Both the position numbers and the translations under genes were made by a program. From contig NZ_JAABNP010000024.1 in NCBI RefSeq assembly GCF_009928485.1, positions 1 to 64,000 on the forward strand: 64,000 bases of DNA, read 5' to 3'. Positions 1 to 9,248 of this stretch are shown here, piece after piece. Every line of letters begins with the position of its first letter. The first letter of the stretch is position 1. Source of the DNA: Clostridium sp. C2-6-12 (GTDB taxonomy: Bacteria > Bacillota > Clostridia > Clostridiales > Clostridiaceae). Under the pieces are notes generated by a model. The model ran no database searches, was not told the origin of the DNA, and saw only the letters and a list, made by a program, of their open reading frames with translations.

Positions 1-2
1 AA

Positions 3-302
3 GCCATAATTGGTCGTGAAGTTGAGCTTAAGCCAGAACTTCTAATTGCAGTTCAGCCAACAAGAGGTCTTGATGTTGGATCAATTGAATATATTCATAA
101 GAGACTTGTAGAACAAAGAGATCAAGGAAAAGCTGTACTACTTGTATCATTAGAACTTAGCGAAGTTATGAATTTATCTGATAGAATTGCAATTATAAAT
201 AATGGAGAATTAATTGGAATAGTAAATGCTTCAGAAACAAATGAAAATGAAATCGGCCTTATGATGGCTGGAGTTCAAAAAGGAGGAGAATCGCATGAAT
301 AA
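3..302 (+). CDS. nucleoside/sugar ABC transporter ATP-binding protein (C-terminal part)
   Basis: Only the last 99 codons are in the window; the frame is open from the first bases and ends in TAA at 300-302. The translation shows QPTRGLDVGSIEYIHKRL, which corresponds to the Walker B/D-loop region of the second ATPase half in RbsA/NupO-like duplicated ABC proteins (the usual Walker B Asp-Glu is degenerate there), then the switch stretch LLVSLELSEVMNLSDRIA. The gene overlaps the next permease by 8 bp, so the two are translationally coupled. With two different permeases following, this matches the BMP/Nup nucleoside importer layout; a substrate-binding lipoprotein would be expected upstream, outside the window. 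Substrate is inferred from family and from the nucleoside catabolic genes downstream. Confidence 0.85.
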   Translation, partial: AIIGREVELKPELLIAVQPTRGLDVGSIEYIHKRLVEQRDQGKAVLLVSLELSEVMNLSDRIAIINNGELIGIVNASETNENEIGLMMAGVQKGGESHE

Positions 303-1452
303 GAAAGAAGCTTTGAATTCTATACTTGCAGTTGTCCTTGGATTAATTGCAGGAGCGATTTTAATGTTTGCTATAGGCAGTAATGCGGTAGAAGGATATT
401 CTTATCTTTTTAGAGGAGCGCTTGTAAACTTTAAAAGATTTGGAGACACATTAGCAACAGCAACACCTTTAATCCTTACAGGACTATCAGTAGGCTTTGC
501 ATTTAAAACAGGATTATTTAATATAGGTACACCAGGACAAATGCTTTTTGGAGGCTTTTGTGCTTCAGTTTTAGGCTTAACATATGCAGATACTATGTCA
601 AGACCTATATTATTAGTAGTTATGATAGTAGCAGGAGGTTTAGCAGGTGCTCTTTGGGCTTTTGTACCAGGATTATTAAAGGCTAAATTTAACGTTAATG
701 AAGTTGTTTCATCTATTATGATGAACTGGATTTGTTACTGGATTGTTTATTATGCAGTTCCAGCATATTTTAAAGGTTCAAGTGAAACTGAATCAAAAAG
801 TATTTCAGCAGCAGCATCACTAAAAACAAAATGGATGACAGATTTATTTAATGGTTCTTACATTAATTTAGGATTGCTTGTAGCAATTGCAGCTGTGATT
901 ATTATTTGGTTTATTTTAAACAAAACTGTTTTAGGATATGAATTAAAAGCAGTTGGATTTAATAAAAGCGCTGCAGAATATGCAGGTATGTCAGTAAATA
1001 GAAATATAGTTTTTTCAATGATGATAGCAGGATGCCTTTCTGGTCTTGCAGGTGTAGCCCAATATGTAGGTAATGCATCTAACATACAAATAGGTGTAAT
1101 GCCATCTCAAGGATTTGATGGTATAGCAGTATCTTTACTTGGTGCAAATAATCCAGTTGGAATATTAATATCAGCTTTATTCTTTGGTGTATTATATTCA
1201 GGAAAAGGATTTATGAATGCTAACACAAGTATTCCACCAGAAATAGCAGATACAATAATAGCTACTATTATTTATTTTGCAGCAATAAGTGCAGCAGTTC
1301 CAATGATAGTAAATGCTGTAAAGCATAAGAAAGCTATGGCAAAAGCTAAAGCAGCTCAAAATTCAGGTACTGATACGGTGCATGAAGTAAAAGCAGAAAA
1401 TATAGAAAAAGCAAATGATAATACAGATATAAATGACAAGGAGGAGAAATAA
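295..1452 (+). CDS. nucleoside ABC transporter permease (NupP/YufP-like)
   Basis: A 385-residue integral membrane protein of the BPD_transp_2 family, with about eight to ten hydrophobic segments. The family hallmark is the GFAFKTGLFNIGTPGQ stretch near residues 67-82; permeases of this group carry G-L-F-N-I-G at the same place. The C-terminal 40 residues are highly charged (KAKAAQ..NDKEEK) and probably cytosolic. The start has AAGGAGGAG just upstream and overlaps the ATPase stop. It would form the heterodimeric membrane channel with the next gene and import nucleosides, consistent with uridine phosphorylase, deoC, tkt and transaldolase nearby. The exact substrate is not shown by the sequence. 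Confidence 0.88.
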   Translation: MNKKEALNSILAVVLGLIAGAILMFAIGSNAVEGYSYLFRGALVNFKRFGDTLATATPLILTGLSVGFAFKTGLFNIGTPGQMLFGGFCASVLGLTYADTMSRPILLVVMIVAGGLAGALWAFVPGLLKAKFNVNEVVSSIMMNWICYWIVYYAVPAYFKGSSETESKSISAAASLKTKWMTDLFNGSYINLGLLVAIAAVIIIWFILNKTVLGYELKAVGFNKSAAEYAGMSVNRNIVFSMMIAGCLSGLAGVAQYVGNASNIQIGVMPSQGFDGIAVSLLGANNPVGILISALFFGVLYSGKGFMNANTSIPPEIADTIIATIIYFAAISAAVPMIVNAVKHKKAMAKAKAAQNSGTDTVHEVKAENIEKANDNTDINDKEEK

Positions 1453-1453
1453 T

Positions 1454-2410
1454 ATGTGGGATATAGTAGTTCAAATTTTTCCATATGCCGTAGCATATAC
1501 AATTCCTCTACTTATGACTGCATTAGGAGCACTATATTGTGAACGTAGTGGTGTAATTAACATAGGTCTTGATGGATTTATGATAGTTGGTTCTTTTGCA
1601 GGAGCTTTAACAATAACTAAACTACAACAAAGCATGGGGCCTGGAAATAATATGGCTATCTGGATAGGCTTATTAGTAGCTGCAATAGTTGGTGCCGTAT
1701 TTTCATTATTACATGCGTTTGCAAGTATTAACTTAAAGGCAGATCAAACAATAAGTGGTACTGCAATTAATATGATGGCTGGAGCATTAACAGTGTTTCT
1801 AGCAAGAACTATTACAGGTAGTGGACGTATAAGAATTACAAATGGATTTTACCAAATGGATATTCCAGGGCTTTCACAAATCCCTATACTTGGTGATTTA
1901 CTGTTTAAAAAGACATATATAACTACATGGGTTTCATTAGCAATATTAATATTAAGTTCATTTTTAATCTATAAAACAAGATTTGGATTAAGATTGAGAG
2001 CTTGTGGTGAACATCCTCAAGCAGCAGATGCAGCTGGTATTAATGTTTACCGCATGCGTTATATAGGCGTATTATTATCAGGAGCATTATCATCCTTTGC
2101 TGGAGCAGTAATACTTGTAACTTTCTCAGGAGAATTTAATGGAAGCGTTGCAGGTCTCGGGTTCTTAGCATTAGCAGGATTGATTTTTGGACAATGGAAA
2201 CCACTTGGAATTCTAGGAGCTACAGCCTTCTTTGGATTTGCAACAACAATTGCAAATGTATCACAAGTTATTCCACAATTAGGTTCAATTCCATTAGTAG
2301 TATTAAAGGTGTTCCCTTATGTAGCTACTTTACTTGCTCTTGTATTCTTCTCTAAATCATCTAGAGCACCAAAGGCTGAAGGTGAACCATTTGATTCTGG
2401 AAAGAGATAA
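1454..2410 (+). CDS. nucleoside ABC transporter permease, second subunit (NupQ/YufQ-like)
   Basis: The start was placed at ATG 1454, not at the upstream in-frame ATG 1433, because AAGGAGGAG lies at 1439-1447 and the protein then begins MWDIVVQIFPYAVAYTIP, as in relatives; length 318 residues. It shows YCERSGVINIGLDGFMIVGSF near residues 28-48, the equivalent of the F-N-I-G motif of the partner permease, and about eight membrane spans. It follows the first permease by one base and completes the importer. The short tail SRAPKAEGEPFDSGKR is cytosolic. A dispersed repeat immediately follows the stop codon. Confidence 0.88.
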   Translation: MWDIVVQIFPYAVAYTIPLLMTALGALYCERSGVINIGLDGFMIVGSFAGALTITKLQQSMGPGNNMAIWIGLLVAAIVGAVFSLLHAFASINLKADQTISGTAINMMAGALTVFLARTITGSGRIRITNGFYQMDIPGLSQIPILGDLLFKKTYITTWVSLAILILSSFLIYKTRFGLRLRACGEHPQAADAAGINVYRMRYIGVLLSGALSSFAGAVILVTFSGEFNGSVAGLGFLALAGLIFGQWKPLGILGATAFFGFATTIANVSQVIPQLGSIPLVVLKVFPYVATLLALVFFSKSSRAPKAEGEPFDSGKR

Positions 2411-2436
2411 TTAACTCAATTATGAGTTAAGAGTTA
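2411..2436 (+). repeat. dispersed intergenic repeat, copy A
   Basis: A 26-bp stretch containing TTATGAGTTAAGAGTTA (2420-2436) recurs at 10385-10410 with two mismatches over the 26 bp. TTAACTCA and TGAGTTAA inside it form a short inverted repeat. It starts directly after the permease stop. A shorter hairpin (AACTCTtacAGAGTT, 2445-2459) follows. This looks like a family of small intergenic repeats; function unknown. Confidence 0.6.
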
Positions 2437-2504
2437 GGGAAAAAACTCTTACAGAGTTTGAAAAATATAATTAATTAGGTTAAAGGGATAGGAGTGTTTA
2501 TAAA

Positions 2505-3161
2505 ATGAGATTTTTTTTAGATACAGCAAATGTAGATCATATTAGAGAAGCAAATGAAATGGGAGTAATTTGTGGAGTAACAACAAATCCATCATTAGTA
2601 GCAAAAGAAGGAAGAGACTTTAATGAAGTAATCAAAGAAATAACTTCAATAGTAGATGGACCAATCAGTGGAGAAGTTGTAGCAGAAGATGCAGCTGGAA
2701 TGATAAAAGAAGGAAGAGAAATTGCAGCAATTCATAAGAATATGATTGTAAAAATTCCAATGACAGCAGAAGGATTAAAAGCAACAAAGGTTTTATCAAG
2801 TGAAGGAATAAAAACAAACGTAACTTTAATATTCTCAGCAACACAAGCATTACTTGCAGCAAATGCAGGAGCAACATATGTAAGCCCATTCTTAGGAAGA
2901 GTAGATGATATATCAATGATAGGAATGGATTTAGTTAGAGATATAGCAGAAATATTTGCAGTACATGGAATAGAAACAGAAATAATAGCAGCAAGCGTAA
3001 GAAATCCAATTCACGTAATAGAAGCAGCTAAAGCTGGTGCAGATATAGCAACAATACCATATGCTTTAGTAATGCAAATGTTAAAACACCCATTAACTGA
3101 TCAAGGACTTGAAAAATTCAAGGCAGACTGGGCAGCAGCTTTTGGATCGGTTAACAGTTAA
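2505..3161 (+). CDS. tal: transaldolase (small TalC/FSA family, transaldolase-type active site)
   Basis: A 218-residue single-domain (beta/alpha)8 aldolase of the TalC/FSA family. It begins [16 protein letters not shown]. The Schiff-base lysine is in NMIVKIPMT (around residue 85). Two positions separate transaldolases from fructose-6-phosphate aldolases in this family: where FSA of E. coli has Gln (LFAQVM) this protein has Glu (ISGEVV), and where FSA has Tyr (PYVNR) it has Phe (PFLGR). Both residues are the transaldolase version, so transfer of dihydroxyacetone from sedoheptulose-7-phosphate or fructose-6-phosphate is the likelier reaction. Transketolase 800 bp downstream fits a pentose phosphate role. 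RBS GGGATAGGAG at 2486-2495. Confidence 0.88.
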   Translation: MRFFLDTANVDHIREANEMGVICGVTTNPSLVAKEGRDFNEVIKEITSIVDGPISGEVVAEDAAGMIKEGREIAAIHKNMIVKIPMTAEGLKATKVLSSEGIKTNVTLIFSATQALLAANAGATYVSPFLGRVDDISMIGMDLVRDIAEIFAVHGIETEIIAASVRNPIHVIEAAKAGADIATIPYALVMQMLKHPLTDQGLEKFKADWAAAFGSVNS

Positions 3162-3177
3162 AAATTCATAGTTAAAG

Positions 3178-3201
3178 AGGAAAAGTCTGCGGGCTTTTCT
3201 T
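3178..3201 (+). terminator. hairpin, probable terminator after transaldolase
   Basis: AGGAAAAGTC and GGCTTTTCTT form a 10-bp stem (with G-T pairs) around a TGCG loop. The trailing T tract is short, so it may be a partial terminator between the transaldolase gene and deoC. Confidence 0.5.
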
Positions 3202-3259
3202 AACATTTTATGTAATAATAGTTAACAAAAATGTATCTTAGGAAATAAGGAGAGATAAA

Positions 3260-3910
3260 ATGGATATAGCTAAATATATAGACCATACAATATTGAAGGC
3301 TGAAGCTACAGCAGAGGATGTAAAAAAACTTTGCAGTGAGGCTAGAGAATATAAATTTGCTTCTGTTTGTGTAAATGGATGTTATGCAAAATTAGTAAGC
3401 ACTGAGCTTGCAGGGACTGATGTGAAAACTTGTGTAGTTGTTGGGTTCCCTCTTGGAGCTATGACTAAGGAAGCTAAGGCATTTGAAACAACTCAAGCTA
3501 TTGAAAATGGTGCAACTGAAATTGATATGGTTATTAATGTTGGTGCATTAAAAGAAAGGAATTATGAACTTCTTAAAGAAGATATAGAGGCAGTAGTAAA
3601 TGCTGCAAAAGGAAAAGCATTAGTTAAAGTAATTATTGAAGCATGCTTATTAACTGATGAAGAAAAAGTTAAAGCATGTGAAATATCAAAAGAAGCAAAA
3701 GCAGATTTTGTTAAGACTTCAACAGGATTTTCTACTGGTGGAGCTACAAAAGAAGATATTGCTCTTATGAGAAAAATTGTAGGACTAGAAATCGGTGTAA
3801 AAGCATCAGGTGGAGTTAGAGATTTTAAAACAGCTATGGATATGATAAATGCTGGAGCAAGCAGAATAGGTGCAAGTGCAAGTATCTCAATAGTTAGCGA
3901 AAGTAAATAA
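3260..3910 (+). CDS. deoC: deoxyribose-phosphate aldolase
   Basis: A 216-residue DeoC TIM-barrel aldolase that splits 2-deoxyribose-5-phosphate into glyceraldehyde-3-phosphate and acetaldehyde. It begins with the family signature [16 protein letters not shown]. The Schiff-base lysine is the K of [13 protein letters not shown] (about residue 153) and the second active lysine is in [10 protein letters not shown] (about residue 182). The Asp of [12 protein letters not shown] is the conserved catalytic Asp. Length is typical. Preceded by AAGGAGAGA (3247-3255). It disposes of deoxyribose phosphate from deoxynucleosides and sits with the importer and uridine phosphorylase. Confidence 0.95.
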   Translation: MDIAKYIDHTILKAEATAEDVKKLCSEAREYKFASVCVNGCYAKLVSTELAGTDVKTCVVVGFPLGAMTKEAKAFETTQAIENGATEIDMVINVGALKERNYELLKEDIEAVVNAAKGKALVKVIIEACLLTDEEKVKACEISKEAKADFVKTSTGFSTGGATKEDIALMRKIVGLEIGVKASGGVRDFKTAMDMINAGASRIGASASISIVSESK

Positions 3911-3987
3911 ATTTTTATGTTATAGAGTCGAAATAGTTATAAAAATTAGACTACTATAATTGAAGGAAAATGGAGAGAGGTAAAAAG

Positions 3988-5979
3988 ATGAGTAGAGAAT
4001 TAGATAAATTATCTATTAATGCAATAAGAGTACTTTCAGCAGATGCTATTGAAAAATCAAAATCTGGACATCCAGGGTTACCTTTAGGGGCAGCTACAAT
4101 GGCGTTTACATTATGGTCAAAAATGAATCATAATGGAAAAAATCCAGAATGGGATAACAGAGACAGATTTGTTTTATCAGCAGGACATGGTTCAATGCTT
4201 GAATATTCATTATTACACTTATTTGGATATGGTGTAACTGTTGAAGATATTAAAAACTTCAGACAAGTAGGAAGTTTAACACCAGGACATCCTGAATATG
4301 GCCACACTAAAGGTGTTGAAATAACAACAGGACCACTTGGACAAGGTATTTGTAATGCAGTAGGTTTTGCTATGGCAGAAGCTCACCTTGCTGAAAAATT
4401 CAACAAACCAGAATACAGCGTAGTTGACCACTATACATATGCTATAGTTGGAGATGGATGTTTAATGGAAGGAATTTCAGGAGAAGCATCATCACTTGCT
4501 GGAACTTTAGGACTTGGAAAATTAGTTGTATTATACGATTCAAATAATATTTCAATTGAAGGACATACTGATATAGCATTTAGAGAAGATGTAGCTAAGA
4601 GATACGAAGCTTATGGATGGCAAGTATTAAAGGTTGCAGATGGAAATGATATAGATGGAATCGAAAAAGCAATAGCAGAAGCTAAAGCAGAAACTAAAAA
4701 ACCATCAATTATAATAGTTAAAAACCAAATTGGATTTGGTTGTCCAGCAAAACAAGGAAAAGCATCAGCTCATGGTGAACCTTTAGGAGCAGACAATGTA
4801 ACTGCAATGAAGGAAAACTTAGGTTGGAAGACTGAACCTGCTTTCTATGTACCAGATGAAGTTTACACAAACATGAACGAACATATAGCCAAAGGTGAAA
4901 AGACTGAAGCTGCTTGGAATGAATTATTCAAAGCATATGCAAAAGCTTACCCAGAATTAGCAGCAGAATACACTAAATGGATGAGCGGTGAATTAGATAA
5001 AGAAGCATTATTAAATAATGAAGAACTTTGGAGCTTTGACAAAGAAATGGCTACAAGAGAATCTTCAGGAATAATGATAAACAGATTAGCTAAGCTTATT
5101 CCAAACTTTATTGGAGGATCAGCAGATTTAGCTCCATCTAATAAGACTCATATGAATGACAGAGGGGATTTTTCAGCTGAAGATAGAAGTGGATCTAACC
5201 TTCACTTTGGAGTTAGAGAACATGCTATGGCAGCTATCGTTAATGGTATGTATGCTCATGGTGGACTAAAAGTATTCTGTGCAACTTTCTTCGTATTCAG
5301 TGATTATATGAAGGGTGCAATGAGATTATCAGCTCTTATGAACTTACCAGTAGCTTATGTTTTAACACATGACAGTATTGGAGTAGGAGAAGATGGTCCA
5401 ACTCACCAACCAATAGAACAATTAGCAGCACTTAGAAGTATGCCAAACATGACAGTATTCAGACCAGCAGATTCAAAAGAAACTGCAGCAGCTTGGTACT
5501 ATGCTGTAACTAATGGAAAAACTCCAACATCATTAGTATTAACAAGACAAAAGTTACCACTATATGATGGATGTCCTAAGAGAGCTTTAAAGGGTGGATA
5601 TATCCTTAAAGATTCGAAAAAGGAAACTCCAGATGTACTACTTATGGCATCAGGTTCAGAAGTAGAATTAATCTACAAAGCAGCTGATGAACTTGCAGCA
5701 AAAGAAATAGATGCAAGAGTTATAAGTATGCCAGCCTTTGAATTATTTGATGCTCAAGATGAAGCATACAAGGAATCAGTAATGCCAAAAGCAGTTAGAG
5801 CAAGAGTTGCAGTAGAAGCATTAACAAGCTTTGGATGGCATAAATATGTAGGACTTGATGGATCAGTTGTATCTTTAGATACTTTTGGAGCGTCAGGAAA
5901 TGCAGATGCATTATTTAAACAATTTGGATTTACTGTTGAAAATGTTATAAATACAGTTGAAAAGGTACTAGGTAAATAG
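3988..5979 (+). CDS. tkt: transketolase
   Basis: A full-length thiamine-diphosphate transketolase (663 residues). The start is taken at ATG 3988 ([17 protein letters not shown]) because GGAGAGAGG lies at 3971-3979; the in-frame ATG at 3970 has almost no room for a Shine-Dalgarno. Seen in order: the N-terminal [12 protein letters not shown] substrate motif, the ThDP motif [33 protein letters not shown] (GDG...NN), the pyrimidine domain with [15 protein letters not shown] and [16 protein letters not shown], and a C-terminal domain. It interconverts pentose and hexose phosphates with the transaldolase upstream. Codon use is markedly cleaner (AGA, GGA, CCA) than its neighbours, suggesting high expression. 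Confidence 0.97.
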   Translation: MSRELDKLSINAIRVLSADAIEKSKSGHPGLPLGAATMAFTLWSKMNHNGKNPEWDNRDRFVLSAGHGSMLEYSLLHLFGYGVTVEDIKNFRQVGSLTPGHPEYGHTKGVEITTGPLGQGICNAVGFAMAEAHLAEKFNKPEYSVVDHYTYAIVGDGCLMEGISGEASSLAGTLGLGKLVVLYDSNNISIEGHTDIAFREDVAKRYEAYGWQVLKVADGNDIDGIEKAIAEAKAETKKPSIIIVKNQIGFGCPAKQGKASAHGEPLGADNVTAMKENLGWKTEPAFYVPDEVYTNMNEHIAKGEKTEAAWNELFKAYAKAYPELAAEYTKWMSGELDKEALLNNEELWSFDKEMATRESSGIMINRLAKLIPNFIGGSADLAPSNKTHMNDRGDFSAEDRSGSNLHFGVREHAMAAIVNGMYAHGGLKVFCATFFVFSDYMKGAMRLSALMNLPVAYVLTHDSIGVGEDGPTHQPIEQLAALRSMPNMTVFRPADSKETAAAWYYAVTNGKTPTSLVLTRQKLPLYDGCPKRALKGGYILKDSKKETPDVLLMASGSEVELIYKAADELAAKEIDARVISMPAFELFDAQDEAYKESVMPKAVRARVAVEALTSFGWHKYVGLDGSVVSLDTFGASGNADALFKQFGFTVENVINTVEKVLGK

Positions 5980-6072
5980 TTATATAATGTAGTATTACTA
6001 ATAGAGATAAATCACAAATAAACTTATATTTTAATGTAGATTAACAAACAATAATAAGTATAAAGATAAAAC

Positions 6073-6101
6073 TTGACAGGAAATAATAGACATGATATTC
6101 T
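6073..6101 (+). promoter_or_regulatory. sigma-A-like promoter in tkt-udp intergenic region
   Basis: TTGACA at 6073-6078, a 17-bp spacer, and TATTCT at 6096-6101 form a near-consensus -35 and a moderate -10. It points away from tkt and fires about 100 bp before a strong terminator, not directly into the next gene. Confidence 0.5.
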
Positions 6102-6107
6102 CTAGGG

Positions 6108-6197
6108 GTAGACAAGAATACAAGTTAATAGACAAGATGAGAAATCACATTATAAATTTGAGAATACAATCATACATAGTTGTATTCTCAAATTTAA
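6108..6197 (+). ncRNA. candidate small RNA (promoter-terminator pair, no ORF)
   Basis: Between the promoter at 6073-6101 and the perfect 16-bp stem ending near 6196 lies about 90 bp with no credible reading frame. Such a unit would yield a short stable RNA with a 3' intrinsic hairpin. It could instead be the tail of tkt mRNA with a chance promoter. No known RNA family is recognised. Confidence 0.3.
6153..6196 (+). terminator. strong terminator hairpin
   Basis: AAATTTGAGAATACAA at 6154-6169 is perfectly complementary to 6180-6195 around a 10-base loop, followed by AATTTATT. It ends tkt-side transcription before udp. Confidence 0.75.
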
Positions 6198-6316
6198 TTT
6201 ATTAATAATTTAATAAACTATTATATTATGAATGATTTGTTGGATTAGATTATAGCGTAAAGATTTTTTGAAAATTAATTATAACTCATTAATATAAAAT
6301 AAATGGAGGTATTATT

Positions 6317-7102
6317 ATGGTAGATTATACAGAAGGTTCAGGAAAACAATATCACATTAATGTTGGAAAAGGTGAAGTAGGAAAATACGTTATACTTCCA
6401 GGAGATCCAAAAAGATGTGAAAAGATAGCAGCACATTTCGAAAATGCTCAATTAATTGCAGATAGCAGAGAATATGTTACTTATACTGGATATTTAGATG
6501 GAGTTAAAGTTAGTGTTACTTCCACAGGAATAGGTGGACCATCAGCAGCAATAGCATTAGAAGAATTGGTGAAATGTGGAGCTGATACTTTTGTAAGAGT
6601 TGGTACTTGTGGTGGAATGGATCTAAACGTTAAAGGCGGAGATATAGTTGTAGCTACAGGGGCAATCAGAATGGAAGGTACTAGTAAGGAATATGCTCCA
6701 ATTGAATTTCCAGCAGTTGCAAATCTTGAGGTTGCAAATTCATTAGTGCAATCAGCAAAGGAATTAAATAAAACGTATCATGCAGGAGTTGTTCAGTGTA
6801 AAGATTCATTCTATGGGCAACATTCTCCAGAAACAAAGCCAGTTAGTTATGAATTAATGGATAAATGGAATGCATGGATGAGATGCGGATGTCTTGCATC
6901 TGAAATGGAATCAGCTGCATTATTTGTAGTAGGAAGTTATTTGAGAGTAAGAGTTGGTTCTGTATTTTTGGTAATTGCTAATCAAGAACGTGAACGTGCA
7001 GGAATGGAAAATATACAAGTTCATGATACAGAGTTAGCTATAGAAGTTGCAGTTCAAGCAATTAGAAATTTAATCAAAGATGATAAGGAAAAAAACAAAT
7101 AA
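6317..7102 (+). CDS. udp: uridine phosphorylase
   Basis: A 261-residue nucleoside phosphorylase of the PNP/UDP family, releasing uracil and ribose-1-phosphate from uridine. It shows [15 protein letters not shown] (phosphate site, residues 25-39), [28 protein letters not shown] (phosphate/ribose loop), the uracil-recognition stretch [11 protein letters not shown] and the family Glu-Met-Glu in [20 protein letters not shown] lies at 6304-6310. Together with the importer and deoC it forms a nucleoside scavenging set. The 6-bp gap sequence before the next membrane gene suggests co-transcription. Confidence 0.93.
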   Translation: MVDYTEGSGKQYHINVGKGEVGKYVILPGDPKRCEKIAAHFENAQLIADSREYVTYTGYLDGVKVSVTSTGIGGPSAAIALEELVKCGADTFVRVGTCGGMDLNVKGGDIVVATGAIRMEGTSKEYAPIEFPAVANLEVANSLVQSAKELNKTYHAGVVQCKDSFYGQHSPETKPVSYELMDKWNAWMRCGCLASEMESAALFVVGSYLRVRVGSVFLVIANQERERAGMENIQVHDTELAIEVAVQAIRNLIKDDKEKNK

Positions 7103-7129
7103 TTTTAAAGGTGGTAAAGCATTATAATA

Positions 7130-7810
7130 ATGAATAATACAATAAATAAGGTTAAGAACAAAACATATGAAAATTACTTCACTAGGATATTAGTAGCATT
7201 TGCTGGAGTAATTTTAATAGGGATTGGATTAGCATTTAATTCATCAGCAATGTTAGGAAATGATCCTATTGCGGTTTTCTATGATGGAATTCGTAATTTA
7301 CTTGGATTTCCTAGAGAAAGTCTTGGAATGGTAAATAATATAATAAATTATACTATTGTAGGAATAATGCTTTTATTAGGACGTCAGTATGTAAAGATAG
7401 GAACCTTTATATATACCTTACCAATGGGAAGTATTATTACAATGGGGTTTAAAATATATGAACTTCTTGGAATTCCTAATACCTTAAATGGAAGAATACT
7501 CACTGCATTTTGTGGTTGTATAATGTTATTTGCAGGAATTGGAATTTTTATATCGGCGAATATCGGAATGGACCCATGCACAGGTATTGTTATGATGGTA
7601 AAGGACAAAATAAAACGAGAATATAAAGTATGTAAGATAATTTGTGATATCTGTATGCTTTCATTAGGGTTTGTGTTTGGAGGCAAAATAGGGGCTGTAA
7701 CAGTTATTTCAGCTTTTGTTGGAGGACCAATGATACAAAAGGTATCAGAAATATTTGAGAAAAGAGTAATTAATAGGATTACGTTAAGGGAATCAGCAGT
7801 TGGTAATTAA
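7130..7810 (+). CDS. YczE/YitT-like integral membrane protein
   Basis: A 226-residue membrane protein with about five hydrophobic spans. It shows GIGLAFNSSAMLGNDPIAVFYDGI near the N-terminus and IGIFISANIGMDPCTGIVMMVKD in the second half; this internal repeat of a gly-rich helix followed by a (N/M)DP motif is the hallmark of the YczE/YitT/YyaS membrane group. No transport substrate is known to me for the family. It follows udp by 27 bp and ends before a strong terminator, so it is probably in the udp operon; a role in nucleobase or nucleoside transport is only a guess. Confidence 0.75.
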   Translation: MNNTINKVKNKTYENYFTRILVAFAGVILIGIGLAFNSSAMLGNDPIAVFYDGIRNLLGFPRESLGMVNNIINYTIVGIMLLLGRQYVKIGTFIYTLPMGSIITMGFKIYELLGIPNTLNGRILTAFCGCIMLFAGIGIFISANIGMDPCTGIVMMVKDKIKREYKVCKIICDICMLSLGFVFGGKIGAVTVISAFVGGPMIQKVSEIFEKRVINRITLRESAVGN

Positions 7811-7841
7811 AAAAGAATAAAATAATATTTTTAGTAAAATG

Positions 7842-7885
7842 CAGGCTATATAAAAACAGAGTTATTTCTAATTTTATATAGCCTG
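7842..7885 (+). terminator. terminator after YczE-like gene
   Basis: CAGGCTATATAAAA (7842-7855) pairs perfectly with 7872-7885. It closes the udp-yczE unit. Confidence 0.75.
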
Positions 7886-8169
7886 TTATTAATCTATAAA
7901 CAATTAATGTTAAAATTCATAAAACGTCCATATCTTTAACAATAAAAAAATAAAATTTCTGATTGTGTAAGTTTGAACTAAATTACATGGAGGTTATATA
8001 GTTAGAAGAGATTTTTTAGTATTTTAATGGGAACAGAATGTCAAGGTATTGAAATAATCATAAATATAAATAATAATTATAAGTATATATGCTCAAATAA
8101 ATTCATGGATAGGTTATAGGCTGCCTTTTTAAACCTAAATATTTATAACGAGATAGGATGGAAATCGAA
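7886..8169. other. intergenic region, no gene seen
   Basis: AT-rich DNA with stop codons in all frames and no tRNA, riboswitch or repeat that I can recognise. It should hold the tatD promoter, but no confident -35/-10 pair stands out. Confidence 0.5.
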
Positions 8170-8955
8170 ATGCAGGAAAAATATAAAATAATAGATAGTC
8201 ATGCTCATTATGATGATGATGCTTTTAATGAAGATAGAGATGCGGTTTTAAATCAAATCAGAGAAAATGGAGTAGTTCAGGTCTTAAACTGTGCAGCATC
8301 ATATAATAGTTTAAAAACTACAGATAAATTAACAAAAGATTACGATTTTATAGTTGGAGCCTTGGGAATACACCCTGAGAATGCCGATGAAATGAAAGAA
8401 GATACAATAGAAGAAATAAAAAATTATATTAATAATAATAACAAGATTGTAGCAATTGGTGAAATTGGTTTAGATTACTACTGGAAGGAGAATCCTCCAA
8501 GGGAAATTCAACAGGAAGTGTTTAGAAAGCAAATGAATTTAGCAAAAGAATTGAATTTTCCAGTTATTATTCATGATAGAGAGGCACATCAAGATACCTT
8601 GGAAATATTAAAAGAGTTTCCAACTGTAACTGGAGTTGTACATTGTTTTTCAGGAAGCATAGAATTTGCAAAAGAATGTATAAAGTTAGGATATTACATA
8701 GGTTTTACAGGTGTTGTAACATTTAAAAATGCTAAGAAACTAGTAGAAGTAGCGAGGGAAATACCACTGGAAAAAATTCTTGTAGAAACAGATTGTCCAT
8801 ACATGGCTCCAGAGCCAAACAGAGGAAAAAGGAATAAATCAGATTATATTGAATATATAATAAACCAAATTGCTCAAATCAGGGAAATTGACCCATATGA
8901 AGCGAATTTGGCTTTTAATCAAAATTTTAATAGGTTGATTAAAAAGGAAAAATAA
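8170..8955 (+). CDS. tatD: TatD family 3'-5' deoxyribonuclease
   Basis: A metal-dependent TIM-barrel hydrolase of 261 residues. ATG 8170 (MQEKYKIIDSHAHYDDDAF) is preferred over ATG 8158, because AGGATGG at 8154-8160 sits correctly for the former and would overlap the latter. Metal ligands seen in order: DSHAHYDD (H-x-H), the Glu of IGEIGLDYYW, HDREAH, VHCFSG and the Asp of VETDCPYMAP. It ends near PYEANLAFNQNFNRLI, typical of the family. The order tatD, yabE-like, rnmV, rsmA is a conserved firmicute block for DNA repair and ribosome maturation; metS, often first, is absent here. Confidence 0.95.
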   Translation: MQEKYKIIDSHAHYDDDAFNEDRDAVLNQIRENGVVQVLNCAASYNSLKTTDKLTKDYDFIVGALGIHPENADEMKEDTIEEIKNYINNNNKIVAIGEIGLDYYWKENPPREIQQEVFRKQMNLAKELNFPVIIHDREAHQDTLEILKEFPTVTGVVHCFSGSIEFAKECIKLGYYIGFTGVVTFKNAKKLVEVAREIPLEKILVETDCPYMAPEPNRGKRNKSDYIEYIINQIAQIREIDPYEANLAFNQNFNRLIKKEK

Positions 8956-9248
8956 GGTAAAATATAACTTGTACTTGTTTAAACAATAAGCATTATACTT
9001 GACTGTAAATACATTAAAACATACACAGTTATTATGAAATTAAATGAAATCTCTAACAATTTAATATCGTTTTATTTCTAACTTTGTAATGAGGCAGGGT
9101 TAAAATCGCTATCATTTTTATATTATTATAATTCATGCACAAAGTGCATTATCACTAAGCTTCATTATAATGCAAGAGGTCGCAAATTTGACAAGTCCGA
9201 GTTATTAATATATAATCAAGGAACACTCTTGCCAAAGGAGGGAAATTA
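8956..9248. other. leader region of the 3D/G5 protein gene
   Basis: 293 bp without a gene. TTGACT at 8999-9004 may be a -35 element. Further on are small inverted repeats (ATGCACaaaGTGCAT, 9133-9147) and the string GACAAGTCCGAG (9190-9201) before the GGAGGGA ribosome site. The bases between 9090 and 9235 look more structured than the flanks, but I could not fit them to a known riboswitch. Confidence 0.35.

Noticed and set aside
2665..2916. Leucine-rich open frame antisense to the transaldolase gene
   Set aside because: A by-product of the A-rich codon use on the sense strand; composition is implausible for a protein.
3970..3987. ATG 3970 as transketolase start
   Set aside because: Leaves no Shine-Dalgarno spacing; the next ATG at 3988 has GAGAGG at the right distance and gives the conserved N-terminus.
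9090..9245. c-di-AMP (ydaO) riboswitch
   Set aside because: Only fragments such as GACAAGTCCGAG fit loosely; the order of conserved words is not met, so it is left as an unassigned leader.
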